A stretch of 64,000 nt of DNA from Actinomadura oligospora ATCC 43269 (lineage in GTDB: Bacteria; Actinomycetota; Actinomycetes; Streptosporangiales; Streptosporangiaceae), in contig NZ_KI912410.1 of assembly GCF_000518265.1 (NCBI RefSeq), forward strand, positions 910,774 through 974,773, read 5' to 3'. A program made the position numbers and the translations under genes. Below, piece by piece: positions 33,990 through 42,806 of the stretch. Under the pieces are notes generated by a model that saw only the letters and a program-made list of their open reading frames with translations, was not told the origin of the DNA and did no database searches. The number at the start of each line of letters is the position of its first letter. The first letter of the stretch is position 1.

Positions 33990-34150
33990 GGTGTGTCATC
34001 CTGTCCAGGCGACGAAGGCGGAGGAACCCGGTGCGAATCCGGGGCTGTGCCCGCAACTGTGAGCCGGTGGGAGCCGGTGAGTCAGGAACTCCGGTCGTCG
34101 TGACACCGACCGCCGACCACGGGCGTGGACACCCGAGGGAAGGACTCTGA
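33990..34150 (+). ncRNA. Cobalamin (AdoCbl) riboswitch
   Basis: The leader holds the conserved cobalamin aptamer core: GAACCCGGTGCGAATCCGGG at about 34023-34042, GCCCGCAACTGTG just after it, and the B12-box-like GCCGGTGAGTCAGGAACTCC at about 34073-34092. It lies directly upstream of the cob operon, and its 3' end contains the purine-rich GAGGGAAGGA, a likely ribosome-binding site. Ligand binding should hide that site and lower expression of the operon. Boundaries are approximate. Confidence 0.93.
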
Positions 34151-34153
34151 GGC

Positions 34154-34177
34154 ATGCGCTCTCTGATGCGCCGATGA
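34154..34177 (+). CDS. Possible 7-codon leader peptide coupled to chlID
   Basis: ATG CGC TCT CTG ATG CGC CGA TGA encodes MRSLMRR. It is preceded by the riboswitch purine tract (GGGAAGGA, about eight bases away) and its TGA overlaps the ATG of the chelatase gene (ATGA). The chelatase start itself has no ribosome site, so this small frame may be translated to deliver ribosomes to it. No direct evidence of expression. Confidence 0.4.
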   Translation: MRSLMRR

Positions 34178-36174
34178 CGCGCGGCTCCGCCGTCCGGTAC
34201 CCGTTCTCCGCCGTCGTCGGAATGGACGACCTCAAGCTCGCCCTCCTGGTCAACGCCGTGTCGCCCGCCGTCGGCGGCGTGCTCGTGCGGGGCGAGAAGG
34301 GCACCGCGAAGTCCACGATCGTCCGGGCGCTCGCGGCGCTGCTGCCGGCCGTCGGCGTCGTGCCGGGGTGCCGGTTCTCGTGCGATCCCGCCGATCCCGA
34401 CCCGCGGTGCCCGGACGGGCCGCACGACGCCGCTCCCGGCGAGGAGCGGGACGCCCGGCTCGTCGAACTGCCCGTCGGGGCGTCGGAGGACCGGCTGACC
34501 GGGTCCCTGGACATCGAGCGGGCGCTGACCGAGGGCGTGAAGGCGTTCGAGCCGGGCCTGCTGGCCGCCGCGCACCGGGGCGTCCTGTACGTGGACGAGG
34601 TCAACCTGCTGCACGACCACCTGGTCGACCTGCTGCTCGACGCGGCGGCGATGGGCGAGTCGCACGTCGAGCGCGAGGGCGTGTCGGTGCGGCACGCGGC
34701 GCGGTTCCTGCTGGTCGGGACGATGAACCCGGAGGAGGGCGAGCTGCGTCCGCAGCTGCTCGACCGGTTCGGCCTGACCGTCGAGGTCGCCGCCACCCGC
34801 GATCCGGCCGAGCGCGCCGAGGTCGTCCGGCGGCGGCTGCGGTTCGAGGAGGACCCGGCCGGGTTCGCCGCCGCCTGGACCGACGCGGAGGCCGCCCTCG
34901 CGCTGCGGGTCGCCGCCGCCCGCGCGCTGCTGCCCGAGGTGGAGCTGACCGACGCCGCGCTGCGCCAGATCACCGCCGTGTGCGCCGCGTTCGAGGTGGA
35001 CGGCCTGCGCGCCGACCTGGTCACCGCGCGGGCGGCGATGGCGCTCGCCGCCTGGAACGGGCGCACGTCGGTGACGTCCGAGGACGTCCGGACGGCGGCC
35101 CGGCTCGCCCTGCCGCACCGTCGCCGCCGCGACCCGTTCGACGCGCCCGGCCTGGACGAGCAGCGGCTGGACGACGTCCTCGACGAGCACGACGACGAAC
35201 CCGAACCCCCGAACGGCGGCCCGGATGGCGACCCCGACGGAGGCCCGGACGGAGGCCCGGACGGAGGCCCCGGCGGCGCGCCGGAGCCCGAGAGTGTGGA
35301 CGCGTCGGGCGGCGACGCCCGGCAGCCGTCCGGAGACGGCGGGCAGGAGCAGGGCCAGCGGCAGGGGAGTGGTGAGCAGGAGGCCGCCGAGCCCGCCGCC
35401 CAGTACAAGCCACGGCTGTTCACCGTGCCCGGCACCGGGACGGGAGCGCCGGGACGCAGGTCCAAGGCGCGCAGCCCGTTCGGACGCGTCGCCGGTGCGA
35501 GGCCGGGCGCGCGCGGCGTCCACCTGACCGCGACGCTGCGGGCCGCCGCGCCGCACCAGAAGGCACGCGGACGATCCGGACCCGGTCTGGTCGTCGCGTC
35601 CGAGGACCTGCGTGAGGCCGTCCGCGACGGACGGGAGGGCAACCTCGTCCTCTTCCTCGTGGACGCGTCGGGCTCGATGGCCGCCCGGCAGCGGATGCGG
35701 GCGGTCAAGGGCGCGGTGCTCAGCCTGCTCCTGGACGCCTACCAGCGCCGCGACAAGGTCGGCCTGATCACCTTCCGGGGGACGTCCGCCGAGCTGGCAC
35801 TCCCTCCGACGTCCTCGGTGGACGCGGGCGCGCGGCGGCTGGAGCGGCTGGCGACCGGCGGCAGGACGCCCCTGGCGGCGGGGCTGACGCGCGCCGCCGA
35901 GGTGCTGCGCGTCGAGCGGCTGCGCGACCCGGCGCGGCGTCCGCTGCTGGTGGTCGTGACCGACGGCCGCGCGACGCACGGCGACGACCCGACGCGCGTC
36001 GCCGCGCTGCTCGCGGACGTGGCGTCGGTGGTCGTGGACTGCGAGTCCGGCCCGGTGCGGCTCGGCCTCGCCGGACGGCTCGGGGAGCGGCTGGGCGGCG
36101 AGGTCGTCCGGCTGGAGGAACTGGGGGCCGACTCCCTCGCCGGGGTCGTCCGAGATGTGCGGAAGGTGGCCTGA
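34174..36174 (+). CDS. Cobalt/magnesium chelatase AAA-VWA fusion (ChlI-ChlD-like)
   Basis: This 666-residue protein fuses a BchI/ChlI-type AAA+ module to a BchD/ChlD-type VWA domain. The P-loop RGEKGTAKST is at 39-48, Walker B is in VLYVDEVNLLHDH, and the integrin-type MIDAS is DASGSM (497-502). The two are joined by an acidic, Gly/Pro/Gln-rich linker with a GGPDGGPDGGPDG repeat. In actinobacteria this protein is thought to replace CobS and CobT(chelatase) as partner of CobN, driving ATP-dependent cobalt insertion. It is the first full-length gene after the cobalamin riboswitch. cobO starts two bases after its stop. Confidence 0.93.
   Translation: MTRGSAVRYPFSAVVGMDDLKLALLVNAVSPAVGGVLVRGEKGTAKSTIVRALAALLPAVGVVPGCRFSCDPADPDPRCPDGPHDAAPGEERDARLVELPVGASEDRLTGSLDIERALTEGVKAFEPGLLAAAHRGVLYVDEVNLLHDHLVDLLLDAAAMGESHVEREGVSVRHAARFLLVGTMNPEEGELRPQLLDRFGLTVEVAATRDPAERAEVVRRRLRFEEDPAGFAAAWTDAEAALALRVAAARALLPEVELTDAALRQITAVCAAFEVDGLRADLVTARAAMALAAWNGRTSVTSEDVRTAARLALPHRRRRDPFDAPGLDEQRLDDVLDEHDDEPEPPNGGPDGDPDGGPDGGPDGGPGGAPEPESVDASGGDARQPSGDGGQEQGQRQGSGEQEAAEPAAQYKPRLFTVPGTGTGAPGRRSKARSPFGRVAGARPGARGVHLTATLRAAAPHQKARGRSGPGLVVASEDLREAVRDGREGNLVLFLVDASGSMAARQRMRAVKGAVLSLLLDAYQRRDKVGLITFRGTSAELALPPTSSVDAGARRLERLATGGRTPLAAGLTRAAEVLRVERLRDPARRPLLVVVTDGRATHGDDPTRVAALLADVASVVVDCESGPVRLGLAGRLGERLGGEVVRLEELGADSLAGVVRDVRKVA
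35239..35274. repeat. 12-bp in-frame repeat in chelatase linker
   Basis: Three copies of GGAGGCCCGGAC (the last altered) encode the GGPD repeats of the linker between AAA and VWA domains. Frame is preserved. Confidence 0.8.
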
Positions 36175-36176
36175 CG

Positions 36177-36779
36177 ATGCCGCAGGGCAAGCCGGAGTAC
36201 GTCCCGAGGGACGGCCTGACCACGCGCGAACGCCGGAACCGTCCGCTGCTGGTCGTGCACACGGGCACCGGCAAGGGGAAGTCCACGGCCGCGTTCGGGC
36301 TCGCGCTGCGCGCCTGGAACCAGGGCTGGCCGATCGGGGTCTTCCAGTTCGTGAAGTCCGCGAAGTGGCGCATCGGCGAGGAGACCGCGCTGAAGGTCCT
36401 CGGCGACAGCGACGAGGGCGGGACGGTCGCGTGGAACAAGATGGGCGAGGGCTGGTCGTGGATCCAGCGTCCGGGCTCGGACGCCGACCACGCCGCCGAC
36501 GCCCGCGAGGGCTGGGAGCAGATCAAGCGCGACCTGGCCGCCGAGACCTACCGCCTGTACGTCCTGGACGAGTTCACCTACCCGATGAAGTGGGGCTGGG
36601 TGGACGTCGAGGACGTCGTCGCGACGCTCGCGGCCCGGCCGGGCAACCAGCACGTGGTCATCACCGGCCGGGACGCCGATCCGCGCCTGCTGGACGCCGC
36701 CGACCTGGTGACCGAGATGGGCAAGGTCAAGCACCCGATGGACCGGGGACAGAAGGGGCAGAAGGGCATCGAGTGGTAG
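36177..36779 (+). CDS. cobO: Cob(I)yrinic acid a,c-diamide adenosyltransferase
   Basis: This 200-residue enzyme transfers the adenosyl group of ATP to the cobalt of corrinoids. The P-loop variant HTGTGKGKST (28-37) and downstream VLDEFTYPMKWGWVD and GRDADPRLLDAADLVTEMG are typical of the CobO/BtuR/CobA(Salmonella) family. It sits second in the riboswitch-controlled operon, and its last codons overlap the GTG start of cobB by seven bases. Confidence 0.96.
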   Translation: MPQGKPEYVPRDGLTTRERRNRPLLVVHTGTGKGKSTAAFGLALRAWNQGWPIGVFQFVKSAKWRIGEETALKVLGDSDEGGTVAWNKMGEGWSWIQRPGSDADHAADAREGWEQIKRDLAAETYRLYVLDEFTYPMKWGWVDVEDVVATLAARPGNQHVVITGRDADPRLLDAADLVTEMGKVKHPMDRGQKGQKGIEW

Positions 36780-38155
36780 CGCTTCCCCGGCTCGTCGTGG
36801 CCGCGCCCGCGTCCGGGAGCGGCAAGACGACGGTCGCGACCGGGCTGATGGCGGCGCTCGCCGCGCGCGGCCTCGCCGTCTCGCCGCACAAGGTCGGCCC
36901 CGACTACATCGACCCCGGCTACCACGGTCTCGCGACCGGGCGTCCGGGCCGCAACCTCGACCCCTGGCTGACCTCGGAGGCGCTGGTCGCGCCGCTGCTG
37001 CTGCACGGCGCGCGCGGCGCGGACATCGCCGTCGTCGAGGGCGTCATGGGGCTGTTCGACGGCGCGGCGAAGGCCGGTCCGGGCGGGGCGTCCGGCGGCG
37101 ACTTCGCGTCGACGGCGCACGTCGCGACGCTGATCGACGCGCCGGTCGTCCTGGTCGTGGACGCGTCGGCGGCGAGCCGTTCGGTCGCCGCGACCGTGCA
37201 CGGTTTCCGGAGTTTCGGCACGGGAGGTCGGTCGGGGTCGGTTGGTCGGGGTAGATCCGTCCGGTTCGGGGGGGTGATCCTCAACCGGGTCGGGTCGGAG
37301 GCGCACGCCGCGCTGTGCCGGGACGCGATCGAGGAGACGGGCGTCCCGGTGCTGGGCGCGCTGCCGAGGACGGACGACATCGCCAAGCCGTCCCGGCACC
37401 TCGGGCTGGTCCCGGCGGCGGAACGGCACGCCGAGGCGGTCGAGACCGTCCGGCGGCTGGGTGAGCTGGTCGCGGCGCACTGCGACCTGGACGCGCTCAC
37501 GGCGCTCGCGCACTCGGCCCCTGACCTGCACGAAGAGCCGTGGTCGCCGCCGTACGACGAGCCCGCGCGCACGCGCGTCGCGGTCGCCGGGGGCGCGGCG
37601 TTCACGTTCGGCTACGCCGAGAACGAGGAACTGCTCGCGGCGGCGGGTGCGGAGGTCGTCCGGTTCGATCCGCTCCGCGACGAGCACCTGCCGGACGGGA
37701 CGCGCGCCGTCGTCATCGGCGGCGGCTTCCCCGAGGTGTACGCGGCGGACCTGTCGGCGAACGAGCCGCTGCGCAAGGAGATCTCCGCCTTCACCGGCCC
37801 GCTCTACGCCGAGTGCGCCGGCCTGCTCTACCTCGCGGACGAGCTGGACGGAAAACCGATGTGCGGCGTCCTGCACGGTGTGAAGGCGACGATGACCTCG
37901 AAACTCACGCTCGGCTACCGGGCGGCGGTCGCCGTGTCCGACTCGGTGGTCGCGCGCGCGGGCGAGCGTTTCCACGGGCACGAGTTCCACCGCACCGCGA
38001 CCGACCCCGTACACGGCGCGACCGCCGCATGGCAGTGGAGCAAGGACAGAGCGGCCGGATTCGTCCAGGGCGGTTGCGTCGCCTCCTACCTGCATCTTCA
38101 CTGGGCGGGATCGCCTGATTCCGCCCGCCGTCTCGTGGAGGCCGCCACCCTATGA
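36773..38155 (+). CDS. cobB: Cobyrinic acid a,c-diamide synthase
   Basis: This 460-residue glutamine-dependent amidotransferase amidates the a and c carboxylates of the corrin ring. The ATPase half begins at once with PASGSGKTT (12-20), followed by KVGPDYIDPGYH and EGVMGLFDGA. The C-terminal class-I glutaminase-like half has the nucleophile Cys in PLYAECAGLLYL and a HGHEFHRT histidine segment. A Gly/Ser/Arg-rich insert (about residues 149-162) interrupts the segment before GVILNRVGS and comes from GGTCGG-rich DNA at about 37221-37260. The start is the GTG overlapping cobO. Confidence 0.95.
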   Translation: MVALPRLVVAAPASGSGKTTVATGLMAALAARGLAVSPHKVGPDYIDPGYHGLATGRPGRNLDPWLTSEALVAPLLLHGARGADIAVVEGVMGLFDGAAKAGPGGASGGDFASTAHVATLIDAPVVLVVDASAASRSVAATVHGFRSFGTGGRSGSVGRGRSVRFGGVILNRVGSEAHAALCRDAIEETGVPVLGALPRTDDIAKPSRHLGLVPAAERHAEAVETVRRLGELVAAHCDLDALTALAHSAPDLHEEPWSPPYDEPARTRVAVAGGAAFTFGYAENEELLAAAGAEVVRFDPLRDEHLPDGTRAVVIGGGFPEVYAADLSANEPLRKEISAFTGPLYAECAGLLYLADELDGKPMCGVLHGVKATMTSKLTLGYRAAVAVSDSVVARAGERFHGHEFHRTATDPVHGATAAWQWSKDRAAGFVQGGCVASYLHLHWAGSPDSARRLVEAATL

Positions 38156-39429
38156 ACGAGAGTGTGTTCCGACGCCCCGTCCGGCTGACCGCCGACCGGA
38201 CGATCGTCCGCCAGCTCACCCTGGACGACGCGGAGGCGCTGGTCTCCATCGTCCGGACCGAGCCGGAGATCCTGCCGCAGACCCTTCAGGGCGTGCACGA
38301 CGCCGAGGCGCTCGCGCACTGGCTGACGGTGTCGGTGCCGAACGGGCAGCGGTTCGGGGTGTCGGTCCACCTGGCGATCGCCGACCGCGAGACCGACACG
38401 CTCGTCGGGTTCCTCGGCCTGTTCCGGGTGGACGCGACGCACGACTCCTGCGAGGTCGGGTACGCGCTCCGCCAGGGCGTGCGCGGACGCGGCCACGCCA
38501 CCGAGGCACTGCTGCTGGGCGCCGACTGGGCGCTGAACGACTGCGGCCTGCACCGGATCGAGCTGCGGACCCTCACCGACAACATCGCGTCCATGCGCGT
38601 CGCGGAGAAGGCCGGGTTCCGGCGCGAGGGCGTCCAGCGTGGCGCGGGCAGGCGCCAGGACCTGGTCATGTTCTCCCGGCTCGCCACCGACGTCCCGGCG
38701 GACGGCCCGGTGCGGCTGGTCGGCATCGGCGTCGGGCCGGGCGACCCGGAGCTGGTCACGGCCAAGGCCGTCCGGCTGCTGCAGGAGGCCGACGTCGTGC
38801 TCGTCCCCGTCCTGGCACTGGACGAGCCGGGCCGCGCCGAGTCGGTCGTCCGGGAGTACACGGCGAAGGCCGAACGCGTCGTCTTCGCGCTCAACGACCG
38901 GGGCGGCGTCACCGAGAAGCGCGCCGCCGCCTGGGACGCCGCTGCCGCGCGCGTGCTGGACGCCTTCGAGCAGGGGGCCCGGACGGTCGTGTTCGCCACG
39001 ATCGGCGACCCGAACGTGTACTCCACCTTCACCTACCTGGCGCAGGGCGTCCGCGCCGGACGTCCGGACGTCGTGGTCGAGACCGTCCCCGGCATCACCG
39101 CGATGCAGGACCTCGCCGCCCGCTCCGGGACCGTCCTCGCGGAGGGGACCGAGTCGGTCGTGCTCGTCCCGCTCACCGCTGGAAACGGCACGTTCCAAGA
39201 CGCCCTCCAGACCGGCGACACCGTCGTGGCCTACAAGTTCGGCTCCAGGGCGTCCGAGGTCGTGGACGCGCTCAAGGACGCCGGACGGCTCGACGACGCC
39301 GTCTACGGGGCCCGGCTCGGCCTGCCCGGCGAGGCCGTGGGGCCCGCCGCCGCGATCGACGGTCCCGTCCCCTATCTCTCCACCCTGATCGTTCCGGGCC
39401 GCCGGACCAGCCGAGGAGGCAAACTGTGA
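38152..39429 (+). CDS. cobI: Fusion: GNAT acetyltransferase + precorrin-2 C20-methyltransferase
   Basis: This single 425-residue frame joins two enzymes. Residues 1-180 are a RimJ/RimL-type GNAT domain: acetyl-CoA loop RGRGHA at 111-116 and the conserved SMRVAEKAGFRREGV near 147-161. Residues 187-425 are a full-length CobI/CbiL precorrin-2 C20 methyltransferase with VGIGVGPGDPELVT (190-203), GDPNVYSTF (285-293) and VPGITAM (312-318). The methyltransferase supplies an essential step of corrin formation, using SAM. The acetyltransferase substrate is unknown. It overlaps cobB by four bases (ATGA) and cobM by four bases (GTGA). No stop or frameshift separates the domains. Confidence 0.92.
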   Translation: MNESVFRRPVRLTADRTIVRQLTLDDAEALVSIVRTEPEILPQTLQGVHDAEALAHWLTVSVPNGQRFGVSVHLAIADRETDTLVGFLGLFRVDATHDSCEVGYALRQGVRGRGHATEALLLGADWALNDCGLHRIELRTLTDNIASMRVAEKAGFRREGVQRGAGRRQDLVMFSRLATDVPADGPVRLVGIGVGPGDPELVTAKAVRLLQEADVVLVPVLALDEPGRAESVVREYTAKAERVVFALNDRGGVTEKRAAAWDAAAARVLDAFEQGARTVVFATIGDPNVYSTFTYLAQGVRAGRPDVVVETVPGITAMQDLAARSGTVLAEGTESVVLVPLTAGNGTFQDALQTGDTVVAYKFGSRASEVVDALKDAGRLDDAVYGARLGLPGEAVGPAAAIDGPVPYLSTLIVPGRRTSRGGKL

Positions 39430-40235
39430 GCACCGGACGCGTCCTGTTCGTCGGGGCCGGGCCTGGTGCGGCCGATCTACTGACGTTCCGTGCAGCGAAG
39501 GCCATCGCCGACGCCGACGTCGTGATCTGGGCCGCCTCGCTCGTCCACCCGGACGTCCTCGTGCACGCGCGCGAGGACGCCGAGATCGTGGACTCCGCGC
39601 AGCTCCCGATGGAAGGCGTCCTGCCCTACTACGAGCGGGCCCTCACCGAGGGGCTGACGATCGCGCGCATCCACTCGGGCGACCCGGCGCTGTGGGGCGC
39701 GCTCCAGGAACAGCTCGACCGGTGCGTCGAGATGGGCCTGGACACCGAGGTCATCCCCGGCGTGTCCAGCTTCAGCGCGGTCGCGGCGGCGGTCGGACGC
39801 GAACTGACGATCCCCGAGGTCGCGCAGTCGGTCGTCCTGACCCGGCTCGGCGGCGGCAAGACGCCGATGCCGCCGGGGGAGGAGGTCCGCGAGTTCGCCC
39901 GGCACGGGACGACGATGGCGCTGTTCCTGTCCGCGGCGCGCTCCGGCCAGCTCCAGGACGAGCTGATCGAGGGCGGCTACCCCGAGGACACGCCCTGCGT
40001 GGTCGCCTACCAGTGCAGCTGGCCGGACGAGCTGATCGTCCGGTGCGCGCTCGGCGAGCTGTCGGCGACCGTGAAGGCGCACAAGCTGTGGAAGCACACG
40101 CTCGTGCTGGTCGGTCCCGCTTTGGCCGCGGGCGGCACGCGCTCGCACCTGTACCACCCCGGTCACTTCCACGGTTTCCGGCGTGCCGAGCCCGCCGCGC
40201 GCCGCTCTCTTCGAGAGGCTCGTCGGTCGTCCTGA
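39426..40235 (+). CDS. cobM: Precorrin-4 C11-methyltransferase
   Basis: This 269-residue SAM-dependent methyltransferase adds the methyl at C11 of the contracted ring. The tetrapyrrole methylase motifs are FVGAGPGAADLLT (8-20), IHSGDPALWGAL and VIPGVSSFSAVAAA. LYHPGHFHGFR near the C-terminus matches the CobM/CbiF family. The last 20 residues are Arg/Ala/Ser-rich and probably dispensable. It is coupled to the preceding fusion gene through a GTGA overlap, and 25 bases separate it from cbiD. Confidence 0.95.
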   Translation: MSTGRVLFVGAGPGAADLLTFRAAKAIADADVVIWAASLVHPDVLVHAREDAEIVDSAQLPMEGVLPYYERALTEGLTIARIHSGDPALWGALQEQLDRCVEMGLDTEVIPGVSSFSAVAAAVGRELTIPEVAQSVVLTRLGGGKTPMPPGEEVREFARHGTTMALFLSAARSGQLQDELIEGGYPEDTPCVVAYQCSWPDELIVRCALGELSATVKAHKLWKHTLVLVGPALAAGGTRSHLYHPGHFHGFRRAEPAARRSLREARRSS

Positions 40236-40260
40236 CCCCGACGCGCGACGGAGAACACCC

Positions 40261-41508
40261 ATGACCGACGACCGCGAACTGCGCGAACCGGACCTTCCCC
40301 GAACCCTGCTTGAACCGGACCTTCCCCGAACGATGAAGGTGCGGCAAAAGGCGCTGCGCACGGGCTGGACGACCGGATCCTGCGCGACGGCCGCCGCCAA
40401 GGCCGCGACGCTGCTGCTGCGCGGCGAGGAGCTGCCGGGGTACGTGGAGATCGCCCTGCCGTCCGGGAACCGCGTCACCTTCAAGATCGAGGAGACCGCG
40501 ACGGACGGCGAACGCGGGCGCGCGCGGGCGGTCGTTGTCAAGGACGCGGGCGACGACCCCGACGTCACGCACGGCGCGCACATCACCGCGGATGTGTCCT
40601 GGCGGGACGAGCCGGGCCTCGACCTGGACGGCGGCGAGGGCGTCGGCGTCGTCACCAAGCCCGGCCTCGGCCTGGACCTCGGCGGCCCGGCGATCAACCC
40701 CGTCCCGCGCGCGATGATCACTCGGGCCGTCGCCGAGGCCCTGCACGACGCGGTGTTCGACGAGGCCCCGGGCCCAGAGGAGTGCTCCGACCCGGCGACC
40801 GGGCGCGGCGTCCGCGTGGTCATCTCCGTCCCCGACGGCGAGCGGATGGCGCGCAAGACGACCAACAAGCGGCTCGGCATCCTCGGCGGCATCTCGATCC
40901 TCGGGACGACCGGCATCGTCCGCCCCTTCTCCACGGCGTCGTGGCGCGCGAGCGTCGAGCAGGCCGTGTCGGTCATGTCCGCGCAGGGTGAGTCGACGCT
41001 CGTCCTGTGCACGGGCGGACGCACCGAGAAGGGCGCGATGAGGATGCTGCCCAAGCTTCCCGAGGTGTGCTTCGTGGAGGTCGGCGACTTCACCGGCGCG
41101 GCGATCCGGCGCGCCGTCGAGCACGGCGTCACGCAGCTGGTGTTCGTCGGGATGGCGGGCAAGCTGACCAAGCTCGCCGCTGGGATCCTGATGACCCACT
41201 ACACCCGCTCGAAGGTCGACACCGCGCTGCTCGGCGACCTCACCCGCGACATGACCGGGAACGAGGAACTGGCCGCCCAGGTCGCCGTCGCCAACACCGG
41301 ACGGCACGCCTACGAGCTCTGGGAGGCCGCCGGGGTCCTCGGGCCGTGCGGCCGTGAACTGTGCAGGCGCGTCGCGGACGTCCTGGAACGTTTCGCCGCC
41401 GAACAGGCGGGGACGGAGCGGAGCCCGATCGCGGCGCAGGTCGTCCTGGTCGACTTCACCGGAGAGAAGATGGTCGGAATGTTCGGCCGGATGGCGAGAT
41501 CGCGATGA
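40261..41508 (+). CDS. cbiD: Cobalt-precorrin-5B C1-methyltransferase CbiD
   Basis: This 415-residue protein is CbiD, which methylates C1 after loss of the two-carbon unit in the early-cobalt route. The hallmark GWTTGSCATAAAKAA lies at about 36-50, followed by the long central GPAINPVPRAMI and GTTGIVRPFS. The first 24 residues contain a duplicated EPDLPRT from a DNA direct repeat at 40285-40332. The annotated ATG has GGAG seven bases upstream, but the ATG at 40333 would skip the repeat. The aerobic-route equivalent, CobF, is absent from the window. Confidence 0.93.
   Translation: MTDDRELREPDLPRTLLEPDLPRTMKVRQKALRTGWTTGSCATAAAKAATLLLRGEELPGYVEIALPSGNRVTFKIEETATDGERGRARAVVVKDAGDDPDVTHGAHITADVSWRDEPGLDLDGGEGVGVVTKPGLGLDLGGPAINPVPRAMITRAVAEALHDAVFDEAPGPEECSDPATGRGVRVVISVPDGERMARKTTNKRLGILGGISILGTTGIVRPFSTASWRASVEQAVSVMSAQGESTLVLCTGGRTEKGAMRMLPKLPEVCFVEVGDFTGAAIRRAVEHGVTQLVFVGMAGKLTKLAAGILMTHYTRSKVDTALLGDLTRDMTGNEELAAQVAVANTGRHAYELWEAAGVLGPCGRELCRRVADVLERFAAEQAGTERSPIAAQVVLVDFTGEKMVGMFGRMARSR
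40285..40332. repeat. Direct repeat at 5' end of cbiD
   Basis: GAACCGGACCTTCCCCGAAC occurs twice, 27 bp apart, and encodes the doubled EPDLPRT near the CbiD N-terminus. Confidence 0.85.
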
Positions 41509-42806
41509 TCACCGTCGTCGGCCTGGACGGCGGCCCGCCCCCGCCCTCCCTCCCCGGACTGCTGGCGGCCGCGTCGCTGATCGTCGGCGGCGCGCGGCAC
41601 CTGGCCGCCGTGCCCGTGCCCCCGGGCGCGCGGACGGTCGTCATGGGCAACGTCCCCGCCGCCCTGGACGCCGTCGCCGACGCGTCCGGCGACGTCGTCG
41701 TGCTGGCCAGCGGCGATCCGGGCTTCTTCGGCATCGTCCGCGCCCTACGCGCGCGCGGGCACGAGCCACGCGTCCTGCCCGCCGTGTCGTCGGTGGCCCA
41801 GGCGTTCGCGCGCGCAGGCCTCCCCTGGGACGACGCCCTCATCGTCTCCGCCCACGGATCCCCCACGCAGGGAGCCCCCGCTTATGGAGCGTCCGAGCAG
41901 GGGCGCGAGTTGCGGCGCGTCGTGAACGCGTGTCGTGCGCACCCCAAGGTCGCCGTCCTGACCGCGCCGGGTTCGGGGCCCGCCGAGCTGGCGCGCGAGC
42001 TGTTCCCGCAGACCCCGCGCACGTTCGTCGTCTGCGAGAACCTCGGCGAACCGGACGAGCGGGTCGTGCACGTCCGTCCGGCCGAGGCGTCGACCCGTCC
42101 GTGGCGCGACCCGAACGTCGTGCTCGTCCTGGACCCACGCCATGCGGTCGGTGCCAAAGGCTGGCTCGCGGGCGGACGCCCCGGGCCGTCCGTCTGGGCC
42201 CTCCCCGAAGACGCCTTCGCCCACCGCGACTCCCTCGTCACCAAGGCCGAAGTCCGCGCGTTCGCCCTGGCCAAGCTGGGCCCGCGCATCGGGGACATGG
42301 TCTGGGACGTGGGCGCGGGCAGCGGTTCGGTGGCGATCGAGTGCGCCCGCTTCGGCGCGGCCGTCATCGCCATCGAGAAGGACGAGGCGTCCTGCGAACG
42401 CATCCGTGCCAACGTGCGCGCGCACGAGGTGAAGGTCGCGGTCTCGCGCGGCACGGCCCCCGACGTCCTCCGGCACCTGCCCGACCCGGACGCCGTGTTC
42501 GTGGGCGGCGGCGGACCCGACGTCGTGCGCGCGTGCGCGGAGCGGGCACTGCGTACCGTCGTCGTCACGCTCGCCGCGCTCGAACGCGTCCGTCCGTCCA
42601 TGGACGCGTTGCGCGCGGAGGGGTTCACGGTCGAGGCCGTCCAGCTCCAGGCGAACCGCCTGTCGCCGCTGCCCGGCGACGTGCACAGGCTCGCCGCCAC
42701 CAATCCCGTCCATGTCGTCTGGGGCGAACGGAACCCGACGACCGTCCGCCCGCCCGAGCCGCCGCACCGGCGGCCCATCACCGACCTGCCTGGAGGCGCC
42801 TTGTGA
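41505..42806 (+). CDS. cobL: Precorrin-6Y C5,15-methyltransferase (CbiE-CbiT fusion, CobL)
   Basis: This 433-residue bifunctional enzyme methylates C5 and C15 and decarboxylates the acetate side chain on ring C. The N-terminal CbiE domain (about 1-215) has the tetrapyrrole-methylase pattern VVVLASGDPGFFGIVRALRA and DALIVSAHG. The C-terminal CbiT domain is a class-I SAM fold with VWDVGAGSGSVAIE and DAVFVGGGGPD. It overlaps cbiD (ATGA) and is itself overlapped by the next gene (GTGA). Its length fits the fused CobL. Confidence 0.95.
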   Translation: MITVVGLDGGPPPPSLPGLLAAASLIVGGARHLAAVPVPPGARTVVMGNVPAALDAVADASGDVVVLASGDPGFFGIVRALRARGHEPRVLPAVSSVAQAFARAGLPWDDALIVSAHGSPTQGAPAYGASEQGRELRRVVNACRAHPKVAVLTAPGSGPAELARELFPQTPRTFVVCENLGEPDERVVHVRPAEASTRPWRDPNVVLVLDPRHAVGAKGWLAGGRPGPSVWALPEDAFAHRDSLVTKAEVRAFALAKLGPRIGDMVWDVGAGSGSVAIECARFGAAVIAIEKDEASCERIRANVRAHEVKVAVSRGTAPDVLRHLPDPDAVFVGGGGPDVVRACAERALRTVVVTLAALERVRPSMDALRAEGFTVEAVQLQANRLSPLPGDVHRLAATNPVHVVWGERNPTTVRPPEPPHRRPITDLPGGAL

